A stretch of 64,000 nt of DNA, from assembly GCF_003173715.1 (NCBI RefSeq), contig NZ_CP029550.1:1054001-1118000 (forward strand). The letters are read 5' to 3'. Origin of the DNA: Methylobacterium durans (GTDB lineage Bacteria; Pseudomonadota; Alphaproteobacteria; Rhizobiales; Beijerinckiaceae). A model generated the notes under the pieces. It ran no database searches and had not been told where the DNA came from. It saw only the letters and a list, made by a program, of their open reading frames with translations. Positions 58,981-64,000 of this stretch are shown piece by piece (position 1 is the stretch's first letter; every line of letters begins with the position of its first letter). The translations under genes were made by a program, and so were the position numbers.

Positions 58981-60404
58981 AGGTCGAGGAGCTTGCCCGG
59001 GTTCATGATCCCGCGGGGATCGATCGCCCGCTTCAGGCTGCGCATCAGCGCGAGCGTGGCGGGCGCGTGCTCCTCCGCCATGTAGCGCATCTTCTTCTGC
59101 CCGATGCCGTGCTCGCCGCTGCAGGTGCCCTCGAGAGCGAGCGCGTGGCCGACTACGCGATCGATGAATCCGGTCGCCCGTGCAACCTCCTCGGGAAGAT
59201 CGGGATCGACAAGCAGCAGGCAGTGGAAATTTCCGTCCCCCACATGCCCGACGATGGGCGCGACCAGACCGCTTTCCAGGATGTCGCGCTTCGCTGCCTG
59301 GACGCACTCGGCGAGCCGCGAGATCGGGACGCAGACGTCGGTCGAGATGGCCTTCGCACCGGGGCGCAGGCTCATCGCCGCCCAGTAGGCGTCGTGGCGG
59401 GCCTGCCACAGGCGGGTGCGCTCCTTGGCCTCAGTCGCCCACCGGAACGGCCCTCCGCCGTGTTCGTCCGCGATCTCGCCGAACCGCTCCGACTGCTCGC
59501 GAACCGACGCGTCCGAGCCGTGGAATTCCACGAGGAGCAGCGGCGTCTCGGGCAGCGCCAGCCGGGAATAGGCGTTGCAGGCCCGAACCTGAACCTCGTC
59601 GAGCAGTTCGATCCGCGCGATCGGCAGTCCGGACTGGATCGTCAGGATCGTCGCGTCGCAGGCCGCTTCGATGCTCGGGAACGGGCAGAGGCCAGCGGCG
59701 ATCGCCTCCGGAATGCCGCTGAGGCGCAGGGTAAGCTCGGTGATGATGCCGAGGGTCCCCTCGGATCCCACGAGCAGCCGGGTGAGGTCGTAGCCGGCCG
59801 AGCTCTTACGGGCGCGTTGCGCGGTGCGGACGACATCCCCATTCGGCAGAACGGCCGTGAGCGCCAGGACCGCATCGCGCATCGTGCCGTAGCGGACGGC
59901 ATTGGTGCCCGATGCGCGCGTGGCTGCCATGCCGCCGAGCGACGCGTCGGCCCCCGGATCGATCGGGAAGAACAGCCCCTGATCGCGCAGGTGCTCGTTG
60001 AGCATCTTGCGGGTGACACCGGCCTGCACCACGACGTCGAGATCCTCTGGGTGGACGGCGAGGATCCGGTTCATGGCCGAGAGATCGACGGAGATGCCAC
60101 CGTAAGGGGCATTCACGTGACCTTCGAGGGACGAGCCCGTGCCGAAGGGGATGACCGGGACCCCGTGCTCGGCGCAGAGCTTGACGACGTTGCGCACCTC
60201 ATCGGTGTCGTGTGGGAAGACCACTGCGTCGGGCGGCTGGCTCGGCACCCAGGTGAGTGTGCTGGCATGCTGCTCGCGCAGCGCATGGCCGGTCGACAGA
60301 CGCGGGCCGAAGTGCGCCCGCAGTGCATCGACGACGGCTGCAACGATGCCGGCATCCGGTCGCCGTCGCGCGGGGAAGGGTTCGGGCGGCGCATCCCCGG
60401 TCAT
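58977..60404 (-). CDS. FAD-linked oxidase, glycolate/D-lactate dehydrogenase type
   Basis: 475 residues. FAD-binding PCMH domain (VIPFGTGSSLEGHVNAP, GADASLGGMAATRASGTNAV) and the C-terminal domain ending VGHVGDGNFHCLLLVDP, GTCSGEHGIGQKKMRYM. It oxidises a 2-hydroxy acid such as glycolate or D-lactate. No glcE/glcF partner is next to it, which points to the single-subunit D-lactate dehydrogenase-like group. Confidence 0.88.
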   Translation of the reverse strand: MTGDAPPEPFPARRRPDAGIVAAVVDALRAHFGPRLSTGHALREQHASTLTWVPSQPPDAVVFPHDTDEVRNVVKLCAEHGVPVIPFGTGSSLEGHVNAPYGGISVDLSAMNRILAVHPEDLDVVVQAGVTRKMLNEHLRDQGLFFPIDPGADASLGGMAATRASGTNAVRYGTMRDAVLALTAVLPNGDVVRTAQRARKSSAGYDLTRLLVGSEGTLGIITELTLRLSGIPEAIAAGLCPFPSIEAACDATILTIQSGLPIARIELLDEVQVRACNAYSRLALPETPLLLVEFHGSDASVREQSERFGEIADEHGGGPFRWATEAKERTRLWQARHDAYWAAMSLRPGAKAISTDVCVPISRLAECVQAAKRDILESGLVAPIVGHVGDGNFHCLLLVDPDLPEEVARATGFIDRVVGHALALEGTCSGEHGIGQKKMRYMAEEHAPATLALMRSLKRAIDPRGIMNPGKLLDL

Positions 60405-60792
60405 TCGGATCTAGTCCCTCGGTACGGAGAACGATGACGCCGGCAGGCGATACCGAACCGGGGCCATTCGTGGAAGAGCCTGTCCGAGGAAGCTCGAAAT
60501 GGGGGGCCCGACGTCCGCCGCCGGGACGGCTGCCGATCGCAACCATCCCGATCGGCCAGGGCCGGTCAGTGCGAGCGGTCCGTGCGGTCGGGTGCGTGGC
60601 CCATGCTGCTGTGCCGGTGATGGGCGTCTCGCTCGCCGCCGCCCCCGAGACGCCGGATTTCGAGGTGTTGGTCGGGCTTCCCGGCACGGGACCGCGCCGC
60701 TCCTCCGGCTGGGGTTCCGTACGGTCCTGATGGCTGCTACCTGGGCCGCCATGATGGCGGTCGGCATTTGGATTCTTCTGCGACGTGTTCAT
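60199..60792 (-). CDS. Doubtful hydrophilic frame coupled to small upstream gene
   Basis: ATG 60792 overlaps the stop of the 60-residue gene (TGATG). The first ~70 residues (MNTSQKNPNADRHHGGPG, later TNTSKSGVSGAAASETPITG) have the same hydrophilic, Gly/Pro-rich composition as the upstream product. The frame then runs on into the start of the oxidase gene in another frame, where it is not protein-like. The true end may be earlier if there is a frameshift. Confidence 0.3.
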   Translation of the reverse strand: MNTSQKNPNADRHHGGPGSSHQDRTEPQPEERRGPVPGSPTNTSKSGVSGAAASETPITGTAAWATHPTARTARTDRPWPIGMVAIGSRPGGGRRAPHFELPRTGSSTNGPGSVSPAGVIVLRTEGLDPNDRGCAARTLPRATATGCRHRCSRRRCTAGALRPASVDRPCAARAACQHTHLGAEPAARRSGLPTRHR

Positions 60793-60974
60793 CAACGGTC
60801 CTGCTGATAGCCCTGATGGGTCGTGTTGACCTTCGAATTGCCCGACTGACCGACCTTGTCCGGATCCTTGGTCTGCGCGGAACCTTGACCCTGCGATCGC
60901 GGAGCTTCGGTCGCGCTGCCGGGCCCCTTGTGGGACTGGTTGGCGGGCGGGACGGGGGGAGGTTTCGTTGTCAT
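60792..60974 (-). CDS. 60-residue hydrophilic protein ending NTTHQGYQQDR
   Basis: Starts MTTKPPPVPPANQSHKGPG and ends VNTTHQGYQQDR. No hydrophobic part; looks intrinsically disordered. I recall similar short proteins in Methylobacterium and rhizobia with this same tail; function unknown. Confidence 0.6.
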   Translation of the reverse strand: MTTKPPPVPPANQSHKGPGSATEAPRSQGQGSAQTKDPDKVGQSGNSKVNTTHQGYQQDR

Positions 60975-61326
60975 GCGATCTCGCTTTCTGGTTGTGGTAG
61001 GCTAACCGCGGGGCCCCGACGGCGTTCCGCGAGAATGCATGGAGAGGGTGCCCCCGTCGTCGCCCGAGTCCCCGAAGGCCGCTCACCGGTACACGCTCGG
61101 CCGCGCGGCCGACGCATCGCCGAACGGTCGGCATGCCAAGCGCCATCGGGGTTGCCGCTTGGCACCCGTGCGGAAACCGGGCGGCGCTACCCGCACATGA
61201 CGGGTCTTGCCGTCAGGAGTGCCGGCGAGACCCGGCTCGGGCGTTAACGAATCTCCCGGACCAAGCCGCGCGATCGCTCAACCAAGAATTGCATCTCTGC
61301 ACGCAAAGCCGGGCCTCGCCCAGATC
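60975..61326. other. Gene-free stretch
   Basis: About 350 bases with no credible gene. Presumed promoter of the small hydrophilic genes. Nothing symmetric or RNA-like was recognised. Confidence 0.3.
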
Positions 61327-62529
61327 TCAGCGGGCCGGAGGTGCCGTTGATCCGGTGGCCTCCGGCGTTCCAGCCCTGAAGCTCCAGAGCTCGGTCGGCA
61401 ACCTGATGGGGGCGTCGCGCTTGTAGTCGGCTGAGTCCTGAATGTGCGATGTCGTGACGTAGATGGTCCCGTCCGGCCCCTCGCTGAACGTGTCCGGCCA
61501 ACGCAGCCGCGAATCCTGCACGAGCGTCGTCAGACCGGCCTGTCCATTCGCGAGATCGCGCACCTTCACAGCGTTGTCCTGAGGCGAGGTCACGTACATA
61601 CGCCCGTCGCGGCGCGCGATCAGCAGGCCGTCGGCGACGCCGTTCTCACCCACCGTCTTGATCTTGCCCGACAGGTTCCTGTCCGTCAGTGTTTCCGGCA
61701 CCAGCGAGGCGGTGGCCCAGCCGGTCAGTGCATCGGTCGGCAGGCTGTAGAGCGTCTTGCCCTTGATCGCCTGCCAGTAGAGCGTCCCGCCATCCTTCGA
61801 TAGGGCGATTCCATCGGCCGAGAAGGTGACGCCACGCCCGTCCGGCCGCCGCAGGGGCTTGCCGTCGTAGGTCACGGTGACGCTCTTGTCCGGCATCGTG
61901 GAAGGGTCTCCGGACAGAATTCTCCTGGCCTTGCCCGAGTCGATGTCGACGACGATCAGCGCACCCTCGGCGCCGGAATCCGTGAGGTAGGCCGTCTTGC
62001 CGTCCGGCGCGATGCGGACGTCGTTGAGGTAGGAGGCCTGGAGCACGGTGCCGGTGTCGAACGGGATCGTTCTGACGACCCGGTTCGTCTTCAGATCGAT
62101 GCCGACGAGCTTCGGACCGTCCTTGATGACGTTCGCCATCGCGGGGGCGGCCGCATCCACCACCCAGAGCCGGTCCTGCCCGTCGGCGACAACGCTCTGC
62201 ACGCAGACGAAATGGTCCTTCGGCGAGATCTCGTCGGCCTTCGCGTTGCGCCAGGCATTCCAGGCCTCGTCCGGGTATGGCACGGGCTTGCCATCCTTCA
62301 GTTCGGCGACGGAGACCGGCGCATCCTCGCTCCAGCGCGGGAAATTGATGAAGATCCGGCCGTCCCGCGACACGGTCACGCCGGTCACCTGATGCTCGAA
62401 GGTCGCGACCTTCGTCAGCTGGACCTGACCGGTCGTCGAGGTCTCGGCCCGCGCGGGCAGGCCCAGCGGCGCCGCGCCGGCCAGAAGCAATGCGGCCAGC
62501 CCGGTGCGGGCGCAGAAAACTCTCATCAT
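61327..62529 (-). CDS. Exported yellow/MRJP-family beta-propeller protein
   Basis: 400 residues from ATG 62529. Signal peptide LAALLLAGAAPLGLPARA. The mature chain is a six-bladed propeller: VTVSRDGRIFINFPRW, RLWVVDAAAPAM, LNDVRIAPDGKTAYLTDSG, GLLIARRDGRMYVTSPQ and WPDTFSEGPDGTIYVTTSH are the blade motifs of major royal jelly/SMP-30-like proteins. Periplasmic; may bind or hydrolyse a small molecule. Confidence 0.8.
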   Translation of the reverse strand: MMRVFCARTGLAALLLAGAAPLGLPARAETSTTGQVQLTKVATFEHQVTGVTVSRDGRIFINFPRWSEDAPVSVAELKDGKPVPYPDEAWNAWRNAKADEISPKDHFVCVQSVVADGQDRLWVVDAAAPAMANVIKDGPKLVGIDLKTNRVVRTIPFDTGTVLQASYLNDVRIAPDGKTAYLTDSGAEGALIVVDIDSGKARRILSGDPSTMPDKSVTVTYDGKPLRRPDGRGVTFSADGIALSKDGGTLYWQAIKGKTLYSLPTDALTGWATASLVPETLTDRNLSGKIKTVGENGVADGLLIARRDGRMYVTSPQDNAVKVRDLANGQAGLTTLVQDSRLRWPDTFSEGPDGTIYVTTSHIQDSADYKRDAPIRLPTELWSFRAGTPEATGSTAPPAR

Positions 62530-62639
62530 GCTGGGGCGACCTCTCGGGAAACGGGACATCCGTCCGAGGGCCAACGCAGCCGTATCCGGCCAAGCTCCCG
62601 CCGGCAGGCGCGGCGTCACGGCGCGAGGCCGGCCGCTGA

Positions 62640-63053
62640 TCAGTAGCCTTTCCAGAGGCCCGGCGTCGCGAGTTCCAGGAGGTGCCCGTCCGGATCGCGG
62701 AAATAGAGGCTGGTGCCGCCCCGCGGCCAGTGCGTGCGGCCCTCGATCGCGATGCCCGTCTCCGCGAGGTGGCCCTCCCAGGCGGGCAAAGCGTCCGCGG
62801 CGATCGAGAAGGCGACGTGGTGCGGCCCGCTGCCGTCGTGCGGTGGGATTGTGCCGCCGGGCGTCTCGATTGGGTGCAGCGAGCCGCCGCGCGGAAACAG
62901 CAGCAGGACGCCCCGGCCCGCCACGTCGTAACCGCGCATCCGGGCATCGCTGTGCAGGCAGGGAAGGTTCATCACCCCGCCATAGAAGGCGTCGGCGCGG
63001 TCGAGGTCCGTGACGTAGAGCACGGTTTCCAGAACGCCACTCAGTGCCGGCAT
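62640..63053 (-). CDS. VOC-superfamily (glyoxalase/dioxygenase-like) protein
   Basis: 137 residues, AGGAGGG before ATG 63053. VOC fold with LETVLYVTDLDRADAFYGGV, a metal-type His in HHVAFSI and TSLYFRDPDGHLLELATPGL. Such proteins include glyoxalase I, fosfomycin-resistance enzymes and bleomycin-binding proteins; no specific activity can be given. Confidence 0.85.
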   Translation of the reverse strand: MPALSGVLETVLYVTDLDRADAFYGGVMNLPCLHSDARMRGYDVAGRGVLLLFPRGGSLHPIETPGGTIPPHDGSGPHHVAFSIAADALPAWEGHLAETGIAIEGRTHWPRGGTSLYFRDPDGHLLELATPGLWKGY

Positions 63054-63217
63054 ACGCGAGCCCTCCTGCGCTGCGACCCCTCGGTCGGTTAACCGTCGGG
63101 CCAGCGTCATTTTTCCCACAGGCTTCCGAATGCGCCGGGCGACTGCCCGTCCGCCAGCGCGTTGGCTATCTTGGCCACGCGCAGATCTGCGATGCGCCGC
63201 GAAGTCGGGGATCGGGA

Positions 63218-64000
63218 TTGGATCAGGACGGCGTCGACCTTCTCATCATCGGAGGGGGCATCAACGGCACAGGCATCGCCCGGGATGCCGCGGGCCGCGG
63301 CCTGCGGGTGATGCTGTGCGAACAGGGCGACCTCGCGCAAGCCACCTCCTCGTCGAGCACCAAGCTGATCCACGGCGGGCTCCGCTACCTGGAACAGTAC
63401 GAGTTCCGGCTGGTGCGTGAGGCCCTAGCCGAGCGCGAGCGCCTGCTCCGGCTCGCGCCGCACATCATCTGGCCGCTGCGCTTCGTGCTGCCCCACGACG
63501 AGGGCCTGCGCCCCGCCTGGATGCTACGGCTCGGCCTCTTCCTCTACGACCACCTGACGCAGCTGCGGGCGCTGCCCGGATCCGCGAGCGTGCGATTGCG
63601 CGAGTCCGACCTCGGCGCGCCCTTGCAGCCGCGGCTGACACGAGGCTTCGCCTATTCGGATTGCTGGGTCGAGGACAGCCGGCTCGTCGTCCTCAACGCC
63701 CGCGACGCGGCCGATCGCGGCGCCCGGATCCGGACCCGCACCCGCGTGGAGGATGCGCGTCGGGGAGGTGGAACCTGGACGGTGCGCTTGCGCGATCAGG
63801 CGACGGGCCTCGGCGAGAGCGTCCGCGCGCGGGCAATCGTGAATGCCGCCGGCCCCTGGGTCGCCGACATCCTCGGCGCCAGGCTCGGCCTCGACGCCCG
63901 CGCGTCGCTTCGGCTCGTGAAGGGCAGCCACATCGTCGTCCGGCGGCTCTACGCGGGGGAACAGGCCTACATCCTGCAGCAGCCGGACCGGCGCATCATC
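63218..64000 (+). CDS. glpD: Glycerol-3-phosphate dehydrogenase (partial)
   Basis: The first 261 codons; the gene runs off the right edge. Starts at TTG 63218 (no better start in frame), followed by the FAD motif LLIIGGGINGTGIARDAAGR, then SSSSTKLIHGGLRYLEQYEF. It oxidises glycerol 3-phosphate to dihydroxyacetone phosphate at the membrane, passing electrons to quinone. Confidence 0.9.
   Translation, partial: MDQDGVDLLIIGGGINGTGIARDAAGRGLRVMLCEQGDLAQATSSSSTKLIHGGLRYLEQYEFRLVREALAERERLLRLAPHIIWPLRFVLPHDEGLRPAWMLRLGLFLYDHLTQLRALPGSASVRLRESDLGAPLQPRLTRGFAYSDCWVEDSRLVVLNARDAADRGARIRTRTRVEDARRGGGTWTVRLRDQATGLGESVRARAIVNAAGPWVADILGARLGLDARASLRLVKGSHIVVRRLYAGEQAYILQQPDRRII

Overview
The window is about 70% GC with dense, overlapping genes and reads as chromosome of an alphaproteobacterium, most likely a Methylobacterium or close Hyphomicrobiales relative. 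The inference rests on gene content: B12-dependent ribonucleotide reductase, a GapR/DUF2312 protein, phasin plus DUF3141 genes, abundant GTG/TTG starts and CRP/FNR-type regulation. No methanol-oxidation gene is present, so the genus is not proven. No rRNA, tRNA, CRISPR or prophage was seen.

Layout. 1-2.7 kb: the end of nrdJ, a strong hairpin, then a TonB siderophore receptor under a Fur-like palindrome. 3-7.2 kb: a membrane adenylate cyclase, tail-to-tail with a 923-residue ABC-exporter-like protein whose nucleotide-binding motifs are all degraded. 7.3-18.7 kb: eight genes joined by stop/start overlaps, namely two glycosyltransferases, a glycosyltransferase-deacetylase fusion, a fused double ATPase, an unknown protein, a solute-binding protein and two permeases. 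This looks like a glycan or oligopeptide synthesis/import system I cannot match to a described pathway. 18.8-21 kb: a membrane protein and an ECF sigma/anti-sigma pair.

21.1-29.8 kb is the most interesting region: a sulfur island built around a Family 2 encapsulin. It holds a shell protein with an inserted cyclic-nucleotide-binding-type domain, a cysteine desulfurase with a ~278-residue N-terminal cargo-type extension, serine acetyltransferase (cysE), a 68-residue unknown, three YeeE/YedE transport genes and an exported rhodanese. A plausible model is sulfur-compound uptake, O-acetylserine/cysteine formation, and cysteine desulfuration inside a protein shell. 29.8-35.5 kb is a D-glucarate regulon (garR, aldolase, gudD, LysR regulator, gudP) with two matching operator copies.

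35.6-43.4 kb: small proteins, an orphan binding protein, an AraC regulator and an RND efflux pair. 43.4-51.4 kb: ppk2, an orphan ATP synthase epsilon subunit, fabI, a PhaC-like DUF3141 protein, ackA, a phosphotransacetylase-type gene and a phasin beside a FixK/FNR-type box, consistent with a low-oxygen energy and PHA module. 51.4-57.6 kb: small exported proteins, a metallopeptidase, and an IS256-family element that truncated an HTH gene. 57.6-64 kb: gapR-like, a ketopantoate reductase-like gene, a GlcD-type oxidase, small hydrophilic proteins, a yellow/MRJP protein, a VOC protein and the start of glpD.

Four otherwise intact genes (7.3, 8.6, 21.2 and 43.4 kb) each lack exactly one base in a short G/C run. 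Sequencing error is more likely than four independent mutations.
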